Shown here: piece by piece, positions 8,581 to 19,794 of the stretch
How positions within the stretch are numbered: the first letter of the stretch is position 1
How the letters are laid out: every line of letters starts with the position of its first letter
Assembly: GCF_014201615.1 (NCBI RefSeq)
Contig: NZ_JACHEU010000001.1
Coordinates: 1 to 64,000, forward strand
Length of the DNA: 64,000 nucleotides
Source: Aquamicrobium lusatiense
Lineage (GTDB): Bacteria; Pseudomonadota; Alphaproteobacteria; Rhizobiales; Rhizobiaceae
Direction of reading: 5' to 3'
Translations under genes and position numbers: made by a program
The notes under the pieces: generated by a model
Told to the model about the DNA's origin: nothing
Seen by the model: only the letters and a program-made list of their open reading frames with translations
Databases searched by the model: none

Positions 8581-10355
8581 AGCTCGCCAGGCAGCACGAT
8601 GGTGAAGCGTGCCCCCAGCACCTCGCCTGGCCTGTCAGCCGGAATGTTCCCGGCCGTCAGCGTGCCGCCATGCGCCTCCACGATCTGGCGGCTGATCGAC
8701 AAGCCGAGGCCCGAATTCTGACCGAATGCCTCACTCGACGGGCGATCGGTGTAAAACCGCTCGAAGATGCGCTCGACCGCATCGGGACGGATGCCCGGGC
8801 CGTTATCATCGATGGTGATGACGTTAGAGTTTCCCTTGCGCGCCAGCGAGATCGAAACAACGCCGTGTTCTTCCGGCACGAAGGAACGCGCATTCTCGAT
8901 CAGATTGGTGATCACCTGCCCCAGCCGCAATTCGTGACCGCTTACCCGATAACCTTTGGAGCCTGCAGGCAGATCGGTGACATGAAGCCTGATATCGACC
9001 GGCTTCTTGTGGCCCGACGCCTCGCGCGAGACCGCGACCAGATCGGTGATGAATTTCTTCAGGTCGACGCTGTCCGCATCCTCGCGCGCCAGTTCCGCAT
9101 CGAGACGCGAGGCATCGGAAATATCGGTGATCAGACGATCCAGCCGGCGCACATCGTGCTGGATCACCTCCAGCAGCCGCTCACGCGATGCTTCGGATTT
9201 GGCAAGCGGCAGGGTCTCGACCGCGCTGCGCAGCGAGGTGAGCGGGTTCTTCAGTTCATGGCTGACATCGGCCGCGAAGCTTTCGATGGCGTCGATGCGG
9301 GCATAGAGCGCATTGGTCATGTCGCGCACGGCCACCGAAAGATTGCCGATCTCATCCTGCCGGTCGGAGAAATCCGGGATCTCCTCGCGGCTCTTGACCC
9401 CGCGCCGCACGCGCACGGCAGCGGCAGCCAGCCGGCGCAGCGGATTGGCGATGGTGGAAGCCAGCAGCAGCGACATCAGCGCCGTCACCAGCGCGGCAAT
9501 GCCGAACACGCGCAGGATCGCCTTGCGCTCGGCCGCAACGATCTTGTCGATGTCGCCCTCGGTGGACAGCATAAGCACGCCCAGCACCGCCCGGAAACGC
9601 TGGATCGGCACAGCGACAGAAACCACCTGCTCGCCCTTTTCCGAAATGCGCACGATCGTCGATGGACTGCCGGTCAGCGCCTTCATCACTTCCGGATAGG
9701 CGGCGCCATTGCCGCCCGGCTGCTCATGATAGACGGGCAGGTCCCGGTTCCTGAACAGGTCGAAGACGAAACGCTCCGCCCGCTCAAGAAAGTTCGGCTT
9801 ATCCTCTTCCAGCGGCGGCAGGTCGTAGCGCAGGATCTGGCCGCGCGAGTAGAGCCGGCGCGAATCCAGCAACAGGATGGCGTCCCGGTCGTAGACCCGT
9901 GCGCGCGTGTTGGTGGGCGAAATCAGCCGGCGCAGCAGGGGCGCGACGCGCTCCGGGTTGATCGGAAAATCGAGATTGTCGAGCTGGTCCGATCCCGGCG
10001 CGAGGCTTTCGCCGGCCTGCAGTTCCAGCAGCTTTTCCGGGTCGATGCTGATCGAATCCGTTTCGATCGTGGCCGAAGAGGCGATGGCGCTGGCGATGAT
10101 CTCGCCCTGAGTCATCAGGCTTTCCACGCGCGCGTCGATCAGGCCGTCGCGGAACGTGTTCAGATAGAGAATGCCGGTGACCATGACGGCAAGGCCGGCA
10201 AGGTTGACGAACAGGATGCGCCGCGTGAGGCTGGAAAAGACGTGGTGGCCGAGGAAACGGCGCACGGGCACGGTCAGCCGCGACAGCACCGAAAGACGGC
10301 GCACGGGGCGTCTCGATACACCCGCCTGCTTCCTGAGCTGTGCTTCGCTGACCAT
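8577..10355 (-). CDS. chvG: Two-component sensor histidine kinase ChvG/ExoS/BvrS type
   Basis: The membrane sensor of the ChvG-ChvI acid/envelope response system of Rhizobiales. In 592 residues I see TM1 (about 45-66), a large periplasmic domain, TM2 (about 282-304), HAMP, a HisKA domain with His366 in DVSHELKNP, and an HATPase domain with NLIENARSF (N box), DDNGPGIRPDA and GLGLSISRQIVEAHGG. It follows chvI by about 130 bp, a gap filled by a mosaic repeat, and is coupled to hprK. In relatives it is held inactive by periplasmic ExoR; no exoR is in this window. Confidence 0.95.
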   Translation of the reverse strand: MVSEAQLRKQAGVSRRPVRRLSVLSRLTVPVRRFLGHHVFSSLTRRILFVNLAGLAVMVTGILYLNTFRDGLIDARVESLMTQGEIIASAIASSATIETDSISIDPEKLLELQAGESLAPGSDQLDNLDFPINPERVAPLLRRLISPTNTRARVYDRDAILLLDSRRLYSRGQILRYDLPPLEEDKPNFLERAERFVFDLFRNRDLPVYHEQPGGNGAAYPEVMKALTGSPSTIVRISEKGEQVVSVAVPIQRFRAVLGVLMLSTEGDIDKIVAAERKAILRVFGIAALVTALMSLLLASTIANPLRRLAAAAVRVRRGVKSREEIPDFSDRQDEIGNLSVAVRDMTNALYARIDAIESFAADVSHELKNPLTSLRSAVETLPLAKSEASRERLLEVIQHDVRRLDRLITDISDASRLDAELAREDADSVDLKKFITDLVAVSREASGHKKPVDIRLHVTDLPAGSKGYRVSGHELRLGQVITNLIENARSFVPEEHGVVSISLARKGNSNVITIDDNGPGIRPDAVERIFERFYTDRPSSEAFGQNSGLGLSISRQIVEAHGGTLTAGNIPADRPGEVLGARFTIVLPGEL

Positions 10356-10388
10356 GGCCCCCGCAGCCTCATGCGTGCCGCGCCTATA

Positions 10389-10488
10389 GCAATTCCAGCA
10401 AAAAAGCGCAGCGGTTTTGCGTTCGGAATTGCCTCAAAACAAAAGATCAGAGCGTTTCTGCGATTCCGGGAAAGGCAGAAACGCTCTA
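10389..10488. repeat. RIME-like intergenic mosaic repeat with two stem-loops
   Basis: Two hairpins fill the chvI-chvG gap. The first pairs GCAATTCC (10389-10396) with GGAATTGC (10425-10432) and encloses a nested GCAAAA/TTTTGC stem. The second is a perfect 13-bp inverted repeat, AGAGCGTTTCTGC (10449-10461) with GCAGAAACGCTCT (10475-10487). This is the architecture of dispersed rhizobial mosaic elements. The chvI stop codon (10488-10486) is formed by the end of the repeat. It may act as a processing or attenuation signal between the two genes. Confidence 0.75.
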
Positions 10489-11187
10489 GGCTTCCTTGAA
10501 ACGATAACCCACGCCGTAGAGCGTCTCGATCATCTCGAAGTCGTCGTCCACCATCTTGAACTTCTTGCGCAGGCGCTTGATGTGGCTGTCGATGGTGCGG
10601 TCGTCCACATAGACCTGCTCATCATAGGCCGAATCCATCAGCGCGTCGCGGCTCTTCACCACGCCGGGCCTTTGCGCCAGCGAATGCAAAATGAGGAATT
10701 CCGTCACCGTCAGCGTGACCGGCACGCCCTTCCAGGTGCAGGTGTGGCGCTCCTGATCCATCACCAGCTGGCCGCGCTCCAGCGAACGGGTCTGCTGGTT
10801 CGGGGTCTTGGCGGCGGTTTCGCGCGCGCCTGCACGGCGCAGCACCGCCTTCACGCGCTCGACAAGCAGGCGCTGCGAGAAGGGTTTGCGGATGAAATCA
10901 TCAGCGCCCATCTTGAGGCCGAACAGCTCGTCGATCTCGTCATCCTTGGAGGTGAGGAAGATCACCGGCAGATCGGTCTTCTGGCGCAGCCGGCGCAAAA
11001 GCTCCATGCCGTCCATGCGCGGCATCTTGATGTCGAGGATAGCGAGGTTCGGCGGACGGGCGGCCAGCCCCTCCAGCGCCGAAGCGCCATCGGTATAGGT
11101 CTCCACCCTGTAGCCCTCGGATTCCAGCGCTATGGAAACCGAAGTCAGAATGTTGCGGTCGTCGTCGACAAGCGCGATCGTTGCCAT
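10486..11187 (-). CDS. chvI: Response regulator ChvI (OmpR/PhoB family)
   Basis: The DNA-binding partner of ChvG. From the ATG at 11187 the 233-residue protein has a receiver domain with acidic residues D8-D10, phospho-acceptor D52 in [15 protein letters not shown] switch residues in FLTSKDDE and IRKPFSQ, and a C-terminal winged-helix domain ending [14 protein letters not shown] prefer 11187 over the ATG at 11205 because MATIALVDD matches known ChvI N termini and GGGAG lies 11 bases upstream. It is divergent from pckA, as in many Rhizobiales. Confidence 0.95.
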   Translation of the reverse strand: MATIALVDDDRNILTSVSIALESEGYRVETYTDGASALEGLAARPPNLAILDIKMPRMDGMELLRRLRQKTDLPVIFLTSKDDEIDELFGLKMGADDFIRKPFSQRLLVERVKAVLRRAGARETAAKTPNQQTRSLERGQLVMDQERHTCTWKGVPVTLTVTEFLILHSLAQRPGVVKSRDALMDSAYDEQVYVDDRTIDSHIKRLRKKFKMVDDDFEMIETLYGVGYRFKEA

Positions 11188-11510
11188 TTCGAGCGGCTCC
11201 CTCATGGGCGAGTATCCCTTCTAAAAGCAGAAGGGCTTGTGCAGGACAAATTAGGTACAAAATGTGGCACGTCCATTCAACCGCGCCAAGGCCGCCAGGC
11301 ACATTTGCAGCCGACAAAAAACGAACCGCCAAGCCTTCTGTCCCGCTGACAGACGAGTTTTTACACACATATAAACGATTTAAACAACTTTCAAAATTTT
11401 TAAATCGATTAATGATTTGAAATTGCTGACTTTTTCTGTTTCTGAGCAGAAAAGGCTCCGGAAACGCCAGCCTTTCCCTCATCGCATCCGCGTATATTGA
11501 AAGGACTTCC
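11188..11510. promoter_or_regulatory. chvI-pckA divergent intergenic region
   Basis: This 323-bp stretch has no gene. It holds the promoters of chvI (minus) and pckA (plus). The part near pckA (about 11355-11430) is strikingly AT-rich for this genome and contains several TTTAAA/ATTTAAAT-like tracts, a sensible place for the pckA promoter. I could not define a convincing -35/-10 pair or a ChvI box by eye. Confidence 0.5.
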
Positions 11511-13121
<1,611 letters not shown>

Positions 13122-13141
13122 GGCGCACACACCGCAACTGC

Positions 13142-13176
13142 AAAAGGCCCGGTTTCGATCGGGCCTTTTCTTTTTG
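13142..13176 (+). terminator. Rho-independent terminator of pckA
   Basis: A perfect ten-base stem AAAAGGCCCG / CGGGCCTTTT with an eight-base loop, followed by CTTTTT, 20 bases after the pckA stop. Confidence 0.88.
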
Positions 13177-13189
13177 GTTCTCAGGCCGC

Positions 13190-13639
13190 ATGAGTGCTCA
13201 CATGGCATTCGAGGACAACATCGTCATTGGCAGGGAAGCCGTCATCTATCCCGACGAGCTGGAAGAGGCGTTCATACGCGCTTCCGGTCCCGGCGGGCAG
13301 AACGTCAACAAGGTGGCCACCGCCGTTCAGCTTCGCTTCGACGCCGCCAATGCTCGCGGCCTTTCCGAGCGGGTGCGCGAGCGCACCCTGAAGCTCGCCG
13401 GGCAGCGCGCCACCAAGGACGGTGTCATCGTCATCGAGGCCGCACGTTTTCGCACGCAGGAGCAGAACCGCGCCGATGCCCGCCAGCGGCTGGCGGCGCT
13501 TGTCGCCAGAGCAGCCGAGCCGCCGCCCCCGCCGCGCAAGAAGACGAAGCCCACCAAGGGTTCGGTGGAACGCAGGCTGAAAGCCAAGGCAGGCCGGTCG
13601 GTGGTGAAAAAAATGCGGGGCAGGGTCGAAAGCGATTGA
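13190..13639 (+). CDS. arfB: Ribosome-rescue peptidyl-tRNA hydrolase ArfB (YaeJ)
   Basis: Hydrolyses peptidyl-tRNA on stalled ribosomes independently of tmRNA. The 149-residue protein has the release-factor GGQ at 35-37 within ASGPGGQNVNKV, and a basic, disordered C-terminal tail (KKTKPTKGSVERRLKAK) that enters the mRNA channel in this family. Neither start has a strong ribosome site; ATG 13190 is used, but ATG 13202 would also give a normal protein. Confidence 0.92.
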   Translation: MSAHMAFEDNIVIGREAVIYPDELEEAFIRASGPGGQNVNKVATAVQLRFDAANARGLSERVRERTLKLAGQRATKDGVIVIEAARFRTQEQNRADARQRLAALVARAAEPPPPPRKKTKPTKGSVERRLKAKAGRSVVKKMRGRVESD

Positions 13640-13710
13640 AAATCCCCGCGCGTCTTCCATTTTTCTCAATTAGCTGCGAAGACAATGATGGTTAATAAAA
13701 GGAGAACCCG

Positions 13711-14169
13711 ATGGGTATTTTCGACTTCGTGAAGAATGTCGGCGCCAAGCTTGGCTTCGGTGACGACGAGACTCCTGATGCGGATGCGCTGAAGAAGGAG
13801 CTGGACTCCCACAAACTCGGCACTGACGACGTCAAGATCGAGGTCAATGGCGACACCGCCGTGCTCAAGGGTCAGGTCGCCGACCAGTCTGCACTCGAAA
13901 AGGCGATCATCGCGGTCGGCAACACGCTGGGTGTCTCCAAGGTTCAGGCCGACGAGCTGACGGTGACAACACCGGATGCTACGGTCAAGGAAGCCGTCTT
14001 CTACACGGTCAAGAAGGGCGACAACCTCTCCAAGATCGCCGAAGCCCATTACGGCAAGGGCAAGGCTTCCAAATACACCGTCATCTTCGAGGCCAACAAG
14101 CCGATGCTGACGCACCCGGACAAGATCTATCCCGGCCAGGTGCTGCGCATTCCCGATCTCGAAGGCTGA
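13711..14169 (+). CDS. BON-LysM domain protein (Kbp/YgaU-like)
   Basis: A 152-residue protein with an N-terminal BON domain (about 20-85, including VNGDTAVLKGQV) and a C-terminal LysM domain (about 94-150, YTVKKGDNLSKIAEAHYGKG to YPGQVLRIP). This is the layout of E. coli Kbp, a cytoplasmic potassium-binding protein, and of related peptidoglycan-binding proteins. No signal peptide is visible, which favours a cytoplasmic role. AAAGGAG lies at the right distance before the ATG. A terminator follows. Confidence 0.88.
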   Translation: MGIFDFVKNVGAKLGFGDDETPDADALKKELDSHKLGTDDVKIEVNGDTAVLKGQVADQSALEKAIIAVGNTLGVSKVQADELTVTTPDATVKEAVFYTVKKGDNLSKIAEAHYGKGKASKYTVIFEANKPMLTHPDKIYPGQVLRIPDLEG

Positions 14170-14189
14170 GACCGGAAAATATTCTGAGG

Positions 14190-14222
14190 GAACGGCGGCT
14201 TTCGGGTCGCCGTTCTGCTTTT
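14190..14222 (+). terminator. Terminator after the LysM gene
   Basis: GAACGGCG (14190-14197) pairs perfectly with CGCCGTTC (14208-14215), followed by TGCTTTT, 20 bases beyond the stop codon. Confidence 0.7.
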
Positions 14223-14271
14223 CAGTGGTTCATAACTGAAGGCCCTATAACTGAAAACTACGAACAGACTG

Positions 14272-14883
14272 ATGCCCACACTGCCCAAAGGCGTGCGCCA
14301 CTTTCCGCTTTACCTGTCGCCGCAGCAGCAGGCGTCCCTCATCGATGAGATCAGGCAGGTGGTGCAGGAAGCTCCGCTCTTCGTTCCGGCCATGCCGCGC
14401 ACCGGCAAGGAAATGAGCGTGCGCATGACCAATTGCGGCGAGCTCGGCTGGGTCACGGATAAGGAGCGCGGCTATCGCTACCAGCCCACGCACCCGCTGA
14501 CCGGCGCGCCGTGGCCGCCGATTCCCGAAACGCTGCTCGATATCTGGCGCGACGTAGCGGGCCACGACAAGCCGCCGCAGGCCTGTCTCGTCAATTTCTA
14601 CGATGAAAAGGCCCGCATGGGCCTGCATCAGGATCGTGACGAATCCGACTTTTCCGCTCCGGTGGTATCCGTCTCGCTGGGTGATGACTGCCGCTTCCGC
14701 GTCGGCACAACAGAGCGCGGCGGCCCGACCGCTTCGCTCAGGCTGGCGAGCGGCGACGTGCTGGTTCTGGGCGGGCAAAGCCGCCTCGCCTTTCATGGCG
14801 TCGACCGCATCTACCCGCAAAGTTCCACGCTTTTGAAGAATGGCGGCCGCATCAATCTGACGCTGCGCCGCGTCACCGCCTGA
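14272..14883 (+). CDS. alkB: Alpha-ketoglutarate-dependent DNA repair dioxygenase AlkB
   Basis: Oxidatively removes 1-methyladenine and 3-methylcytosine lesions from DNA. In 203 residues the Fe(II) ligands are H119 and D121 (HQDRDE) and H175 (FHGVDR), and the 2-oxoglutarate-binding motif RINLTLR spans R193-R199. The ATG at 14272 lacks a strong ribosome site. It is convergent with coaA, with a mosaic repeat between. Confidence 0.93.
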   Translation: MPTLPKGVRHFPLYLSPQQQASLIDEIRQVVQEAPLFVPAMPRTGKEMSVRMTNCGELGWVTDKERGYRYQPTHPLTGAPWPPIPETLLDIWRDVAGHDKPPQACLVNFYDEKARMGLHQDRDESDFSAPVVSVSLGDDCRFRVGTTERGGPTASLRLASGDVLVLGGQSRLAFHGVDRIYPQSSTLLKNGGRINLTLRRVTA

Positions 14884-14890
14884 GCGGCGG

Positions 14891-14995
14891 GCTGGAGCAC
14901 CGGGCGCTCTGACGAGCGTATCCCCACTCCTCCAGCTTGTTTCCCTTGGCCGCATTTGTGCAACGTCAGACGATTCCGTCTGACTGCAAAATGCT
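14891..14995. repeat. Second intergenic mosaic repeat between alkB and coaA
   Basis: An outer pair GCTGGAG (14891-14897) / CTCCAGC (14930-14936) is followed by a long imperfect hairpin from 14952 to 14993. Its core is a perfect GTCAGACG (14965-14972) / CGTCTGAC (14977-14984) stem flanked by GCATTT / AAATGC. The end, ATGCTCTA, resembles the ACGCTCTA end of the repeat beside chvI, which suggests one family of mobile mosaic elements. It lies between two convergent genes and could serve as terminator for both. Confidence 0.65.
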
Positions 14996-15955
14996 CTACA
15001 GCTTGCGAAGCGCCACTTCCTCGATCAGGTGATCGGCGCCCTTGCGCAGGATGAGATCGGCGCGGGGCCGGGTCGGCAGGATATTCTCGCGCAGGTTCCG
15101 CAGATTAATGTTCATCCACAACCCTTCGGCGATGGCCTGTGCCGCCCCTTCCGAAAGCTGCGAATAACGGTGGAAGAAGGAATCCGGATTGCGGAAGGCG
15201 GTGTCACGCAGCCGCATGAAGCGAGCGATGTACCAGTCGTGGATCAGCTTCTCGTCGGCATCGATATAGATGGAGAAGTCGAAGAAATCGGACAGGAACG
15301 GCACGAACTTGCCATCCGGCGGCAGATGGCGCGTCTGCAGCACGTTCAGCCCTTCGAAGATCAGGATGTCCGGCCGGTCGATGGTGGTGAAAGCACCCGG
15401 CACGACGTCGTAGGTCAGGTGCGAATAAAGCGGCGCCTGCACATCCTTCTCACCGGACTTGATGGCCGAAAGAAAGCGCAGCAGCGCGCCGACGTCATAG
15501 CTCTCGGGAAAGCCCTTGCGCTCCATCAGATTTTCGCGCCGCAGGACCTCGTTGGGCAGCAGAAAACCGTCCGTCGTCACCAGATCGACCTTCGGGCTGG
15601 AGGGCCAGCGCGACAACAATTCCATCAGCACGCGCGCGGTCGTCGATTTTCCGACCGCGACCGAACCGGCAAGGCCGATGATGAAGGGCGTCTTGGAGAC
15701 CCCCTTGCCATTGAAGAAAACGCGGCGCTGGCTGGCGAGAAGCTGGCTCGCTTCGACATGCGCCGAAAGCAGCCGCGACATCGACAGATAGATGCGCCGG
15801 ACCTCGTCGAGATCGACCGGATCGTTCAGCGACCGCAGGCGTTTGATTTCCTCGCCCGTCAGGGTCAGCGGCGTGTCGGCCCTGAATTTGGCCCACTCTT
15901 CTGCCGAAAAAAACAGATAGGGAGAATACTGTGCGGTCGGCGCAAGCTGATCCAT
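14996..15955 (-). CDS. coaA: Type I pantothenate kinase
   Basis: Phosphorylates pantothenate, the first step of coenzyme A synthesis. The 319-residue protein has the P-loop GSVAVGKST at 97-105 and the family stretches [15 protein letters not shown] and [12 protein letters not shown] choose the ATG at 15955 because GGAG lies five bases upstream; an in-frame TTG at 15985 overlaps the hisE stop and adds ten unconserved residues. It is the last gene of the his operon, as in other Rhizobiales. Confidence 0.95.
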   Translation of the reverse strand: MDQLAPTAQYSPYLFFSAEEWAKFRADTPLTLTGEEIKRLRSLNDPVDLDEVRRIYLSMSRLLSAHVEASQLLASQRRVFFNGKGVSKTPFIIGLAGSVAVGKSTTARVLMELLSRWPSSPKVDLVTTDGFLLPNEVLRRENLMERKGFPESYDVGALLRFLSAIKSGEKDVQAPLYSHLTYDVVPGAFTTIDRPDILIFEGLNVLQTRHLPPDGKFVPFLSDFFDFSIYIDADEKLIHDWYIARFMRLRDTAFRNPDSFFHRYSQLSEGAAQAIAEGLWMNINLRNLRENILPTRPRADLILRKGADHLIEEVALRKL

Positions 15956-15981
15956 CGCGACTCCAGCCCTCGCTCCGGGGT

Positions 15982-16308
15982 TCAACCCGGCTGGTTGCGG
16001 GATGCCTTTTCGGCGACGCCCGATTGCCCGGTCCGTCGCTCGAGTTCGGCAAGCACCTCGTCGAAGGGAACATTGGCGATCCCCAGCACGACGAGCAGAT
16101 GATAGATGAGATCGGCGCTTTCCGAAACGATGCCGTCGCGATCTTTCGTAACCGCGGCGATCACCGTTTCCACCGCTTCCTCGCCCAGCTTCTGGGCCGC
16201 CTTGTCCATGCCTTTGGCAAACAGCCGTGCGGTCCAGGAATCAGCGTCGCCCGAGCGCGCCCGCTCGCGGATCGTTGCTTCCAGGTCGGAGAGCGTGAAA
16301 CTGGCCAT
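15982..16308 (-). CDS. hisE: Phosphoribosyl-ATP pyrophosphatase
   Basis: Catalyses the second step of histidine synthesis. The 108-residue protein has the MazG-like metal-binding helices, with [13 protein letters not shown] and [13 protein letters not shown] both clear. It is a stand-alone HisE, not fused to HisI, as is usual in alphaproteobacteria. It lies eight bases after hisF and directly before coaA. Confidence 0.95.
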   Translation of the reverse strand: MASFTLSDLEATIRERARSGDADSWTARLFAKGMDKAAQKLGEEAVETVIAAVTKDRDGIVSESADLIYHLLVVLGIANVPFDEVLAELERRTGQSGVAEKASRNQPG

Positions 16309-16316
16309 GGCGCCGT

Positions 16317-17111
16317 TTAAATCCGAACCGGACCGGAGTCGAGTCGAACATCGATGCCGGCGGCAGCCATATGGGCCTTTGCCTCGGCTATCGAATAGGT
16401 GCCGAAATGGAAGATCGATGCCGCCAGCACCGCCGTCGCATGGCCGTCGCGGATGCCCGCCACCATGTGGTCGAGCGTACCGACGCCACCGGATGCGATC
16501 ACCGGCGCGCGCACAGCATCAGCCACGGCGCGCGTCAGGGCGATATCGTAGCCGGCCTTGGTGCCGTCGCGATCCATGGATGTGAGCAGGATTTCGCCGG
16601 CGCCGAGATCCACCACTTTTCGGGCAAACTCGATTGCGTCGATGCCGGTGTTCTCACGACCGCCATGGGTGAAGATTTCCCAGCGATCCGCCTCGCCCTC
16701 GCCGCTCACCTTCTTGGCGTCGATGGCGACGACAATGCACTGGTTGCCGAACTTATCGGCGGCTTCGGCGACGAATTCCGGATTCTTCACCGCAGCCGTG
16801 TTGATCGACACCTTGTCGGCGCCGGCCAGCAGAAGCTTGCGGATATCGGCCACCTGCCTGACACCACCTCCAACCGTCAACGGCATGAAGCAATGCTCAG
16901 CGGTGCGCGCCACCACATCGAAAATGGTCTCGCGGTTGTCGGAGGAAGCGGTGATGTCGAGGAAGCAGAGCTCGTCCGCGCCCGCCGCATCATAGGCGCG
17001 TGCTGCCTCCACCGGATCGCCTGCGTCGACCAGATCGACGAAATTGACGCCCTTGACGACACGGCCGTCCTTGACGTCGAGACAGGGAATGACACGAGCC
17101 TTGAGGGTCAT
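16317..17111 (-). CDS. hisF: Imidazole glycerol phosphate synthase, cyclase subunit
   Basis: A TIM-barrel cyclase that uses ammonia delivered by HisH to form imidazole glycerol phosphate and AICAR. The 264-residue protein begins [20 protein letters not shown], with catalytic Asp in CLDVKDG, and has [14 protein letters not shown] and the phosphate-binding [11 protein letters not shown]. Its ATG overlaps the hisA stop by four bases. Confidence 0.96.
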   Translation of the reverse strand: MTLKARVIPCLDVKDGRVVKGVNFVDLVDAGDPVEAARAYDAAGADELCFLDITASSDNRETIFDVVARTAEHCFMPLTVGGGVRQVADIRKLLLAGADKVSINTAAVKNPEFVAEAADKFGNQCIVVAIDAKKVSGEGEADRWEIFTHGGRENTGIDAIEFARKVVDLGAGEILLTSMDRDGTKAGYDIALTRAVADAVRAPVIASGGVGTLDHMVAGIRDGHATAVLAASIFHFGTYSIAEAKAHMAAAGIDVRLDSGPVRI

Positions 17112-17872
17112 GAGCGGTCCTCGAACATGGCAGCCTGCGGCTTTGCATCGCCGCGCAGAACGGCCAGCGCCTCGGCCGGGTCGATGCGCCCGTCATAGAG
17201 CGCGCGGCCGGAAATCGCGCCTTCGAGCTTCGCAGCGTCCGGCATGGTCATGCGTACGATGTCGGCGATAGAGGCGAGACCACCCGAGGCGATCACCGGA
17301 ATGGAAACGGCCTCGGCCAGATCGATGGTCGAACTCCAGTTGATGCCGGCCAGCACGCCGTCACGGTCGATGTCGGTGTAGATGATGGCAGCGACGCCTG
17401 CGCCCTCGAACTGTTTCGCCAGCTCGATCACGCCGAGTTCCGAGGCTTCCGCCCAGCCCTCGACCGCAACCTTGCCGCCGCGCGCATCGATGCCGACCGC
17501 GACCTTGCCGGGGAACGCCTTGCAGGCCTTTTTCACCAGCTCGGGCTCGCGCACTGCCACGGTGCCGAGGATGACGCGGGCCAGCCCTTTGTCCAGCCAG
17601 CTCTCGATATGCGCCAGGGTGCGGATACCGCCGCCGAGTTGCACCGGGTTCTTCGTCGCCTTCAGGATCCCCTCGACGGCAGCACCGTTGACGCTCTGGC
17701 CCTCGAAGGCGCCGTTAAGGTCCACAACGTGCAGCCACTCGAAACCCTGCTCCTCGAAGACGCGCGCCTGAGCGGCAGGGTCGTCGTTGTAGACGGTGGC
17801 CTGTTCCATGTCGCCGAGCTTCAGGCGCACGCACTGGCCATCCTTGAGGTCGATGGCGGGAAAAAGGATCAT
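17108..17872 (-). CDS. hisA: Phosphoribosylformimino-5-aminoimidazole carboxamide ribotide isomerase
   Basis: The fourth enzyme of histidine synthesis, a TIM barrel of 254 residues. It begins [17 protein letters not shown] with the catalytic Asp in AIDLKDG, and carries [12 protein letters not shown] and [12 protein letters not shown]. The ATG at 17872 overlaps the hisH stop (ATGA). A GTG nine bases earlier is in frame but inside hisH. It is coupled to hisF downstream in the same way. Confidence 0.96.
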   Translation of the reverse strand: MILFPAIDLKDGQCVRLKLGDMEQATVYNDDPAAQARVFEEQGFEWLHVVDLNGAFEGQSVNGAAVEGILKATKNPVQLGGGIRTLAHIESWLDKGLARVILGTVAVREPELVKKACKAFPGKVAVGIDARGGKVAVEGWAEASELGVIELAKQFEGAGVAAIIYTDIDRDGVLAGINWSSTIDLAEAVSIPVIASGGLASIADIVRMTMPDAAKLEGAISGRALYDGRIDPAEALAVLRGDAKPQAAMFEDRS

Positions 17873-18519
17873 GGCGTCCACATCAGGAAATTGGCGATGA
17901 GAGCGAGGCCGAGCGCCTGGCTCTTTTCGGGGTGGAACTGGGTTCCGACGAGATTGTCCCGCGCCACGGCGGCCGTCACCGGCCCGCCATAGTCGGCCAC
18001 GGCGATAACCTGTTCCGGCTTCTGCGCATCGAGATGATAGGAATGGACGAAATAGGCATGCAGCCCTTTCGGCCCGGTCGGGATGCCGGCAAAGATCGGA
18101 TGATCGTGCGTCACCTCAAGCGTGTTCCACCCGATCTGGGGAATTTTCAGCGACGGATCGGAGGGTGCGATCTCCTTCACGTCGCCCGCGATCCAGCCGA
18201 AGCCCTGCGTGACCGTCTTTTCCAGCCCGCGCGCGGACATGAGCTGCATGCCCACGCAGATGCCGAGGAAGGGGCGGCCTTTATCAATGGCCACTTCCTC
18301 CACCGCTTCCCACATGCCGTCCACGGCGCGCAGGCCAGCGGCGCAATCGGCGTAGGCACCGACGCCGGGCAGCACGATGCGGTCGGCACCGCGCACGCGG
18401 TCCGCATCCGCCGTGAGTTCTATGTCGGCCGCAATGCCCGCCTCGCGCACCGCCCGTTCGAAGGCCTTTGTCGCCGAGCGCAGATTGCCCGACCCGTAAT
18501 CGATGATGGCAACGCGCAT
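17869..18519 (-). CDS. hisH: Imidazole glycerol phosphate synthase, glutaminase subunit
   Basis: A class I glutamine amidotransferase of 216 residues that supplies ammonia to HisF. The nucleophile Cys lies in [12 protein letters not shown], and the His/Glu pair is in [10 protein letters not shown]. It begins [15 protein letters not shown]. Overlaps with hisA indicate one transcript. A DUF2628 gene precedes it. Confidence 0.96.
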   Translation of the reverse strand: MRVAIIDYGSGNLRSATKAFERAVREAGIAADIELTADADRVRGADRIVLPGVGAYADCAAGLRAVDGMWEAVEEVAIDKGRPFLGICVGMQLMSARGLEKTVTQGFGWIAGDVKEIAPSDPSLKIPQIGWNTLEVTHDHPIFAGIPTGPKGLHAYFVHSYHLDAQKPEQVIAVADYGGPVTAAVARDNLVGTQFHPEKSQALGLALIANFLMWTP

Positions 18520-18520
18520 G

Positions 18521-19012
18521 TCAGTTTCTGCCGTATGGGATGAGGCCGAGCGAAGGCGCAGGCGCCGCCCGGTAGGCTGGACGCTGTCCGGTTATTTCTG
18601 CGGGAACGATGGCAGGGCTGGGCTCCGGTTCATCCGGCGCGGAGGCAGCCTCATGCGCATAGCGAATATAGGCTTCGTCGGCATTGCCGCCTTCAACGAC
18701 GCCCCATTGCGTGTAGCCACGACGGCGAAGTGCGGCGATCCGCATCGCCTGCCCTTCCAGCCCCACATAGATCGACACCAGCAATCCCATCAGCGAACCG
18801 GCGGGGCCCATACCGGCCAGCTCTCCAATGACCGTTGTCCCACCCATGACGGCAATGGCGACAACAGCCTCCAGCCACAGCCGGTGCCACAGAAACCACA
18901 GCGGCGGCACGAGGAAGGCAGGCCACGAAAAGCGGTCGCGAACCAGAATGGCCTGCTCGCTCCTGCTTTGCGGACTGCCGGAAGGCGGCAGCATCACGAC
19001 ATGGCTTGCCAT
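18521..19012 (-). CDS. DUF2628 family membrane protein in the his operon
   Basis: A 163-residue protein with two or three hydrophobic segments ([19 protein letters not shown], then [15 protein letters not shown] and [13 protein letters not shown]) and a charged, proline-rich C terminus. This matches DUF2628, found between hisB and hisH in many Rhizobiales. The start ATG lies two bases after the hisB stop and the stop is one base before hisH, so it is part of the his transcript. No histidine-related function is known. Confidence 0.85.
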   Translation of the reverse strand: MASHVVMLPPSGSPQSRSEQAILVRDRFSWPAFLVPPLWFLWHRLWLEAVVAIAVMGGTTVIGELAGMGPAGSLMGLLVSIYVGLEGQAMRIAALRRRGYTQWGVVEGGNADEAYIRYAHEAASAPDEPEPSPAIVPAEITGQRPAYRAAPAPSLGLIPYGRN

Positions 19013-19014
19013 CG

Positions 19015-19614
19015 CTACCCCTTCAGCGATCCCTTGGTCGAGGGAATGGCGTCGGGCTGGCGCGGATCGGCTTCCGTCGCCGCGCGCAGCGCCCGCGCCA
19101 CCGCCTTGAAACAGGTTTCCGCGATATGGTGATTGTTGGCGCCATAGCGGTTGTTCACGTGCAGCGTGATGCCCGCATGCTGCGACAGCGCCTGGAAGAA
19201 TTCGCGCACCAGCTCGGTGTCGAACGTGCCGATCTTCGGCGCGGAGAATTCCACGTTCCAGACGAGGAACGGCCGGCCGGAGACGTCGAGCGCAGCACTT
19301 GTCAGCGTCTCGTCCATGGCCAGATCGATGGAGGCATAGCGCATGATGCCGCGCCGTTCGCCCAGCGCCCTGGCCAGTGCCTGACCGATGACGATGCCGG
19401 TATCCTCCACCGTGTGGTGGTCGTCGATATGAAGATCGCCCTTGGCGCGCACCGTCATGTCGATCAGCGAATGGCGCGACAGCTGGTCGAGCATATGGTC
19501 GAAGAAGCCGACGCCGGTGGAGATGTCGGACTTGCCGGCGCCGTCGACATTGAGCGAAACCGTGATCTCGGTCTCTTTCGTCTTGCGGCTGACCTCGGCG
19601 GAACGTTCGACCAT
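19015..19614 (-). CDS. hisB: Imidazoleglycerol-phosphate dehydratase
   Basis: Dehydrates imidazole glycerol phosphate. The 199-residue monofunctional enzyme has the manganese-binding [14 protein letters not shown] and [11 protein letters not shown] motifs and the second-half repeat [18 protein letters not shown]. It lacks the HisB-N phosphatase domain of enterics. It is the first gene of the minus-strand his operon and is divergent from hslV. Confidence 0.97.
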   Translation of the reverse strand: MVERSAEVSRKTKETEITVSLNVDGAGKSDISTGVGFFDHMLDQLSRHSLIDMTVRAKGDLHIDDHHTVEDTGIVIGQALARALGERRGIMRYASIDLAMDETLTSAALDVSGRPFLVWNVEFSAPKIGTFDTELVREFFQALSQHAGITLHVNNRYGANNHHIAETCFKAVARALRAATEADPRQPDAIPSTKGSLKG

Positions 19615-19671
19615 GAAATCTATTCCTCAGGGGAAATCTGGAAAACGCAAGCCTTCTAGCAGCATGAAGAT

Positions 19672-19707
19672 GCGATTGCCAGTTGGCAAAGCAGCGTTTG
19701 CAATCGC
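19672..19707. promoter_or_regulatory. Nested palindrome between hisB and hslV
   Basis: GCGATTGC (19672-19679) is repeated inverted as GCAATCGC (19700-19707), and inside it TTGCCA-GT-TGGCAA (19676-19689) is a perfect inverted repeat. It sits in the divergent promoter region between the his operon and hslV, so it is a candidate operator. The regulator is unknown. Confidence 0.4.
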
Positions 19708-19794
19708 GTGGCGGCGACATAAATAAGCAGGCGAAACATCTCGTCATGCGCCGGTTGCTTCAGATGAAGGAGCGGCGCGATATCGGAGCATCAC

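Noticed and set aside
8670..10499. A plus-strand open frame of about 600 codons opposite chvG
   Set aside because: Antisense shadow of a histidine kinase with all its boxes; no ribosome site, no recognisable domain.
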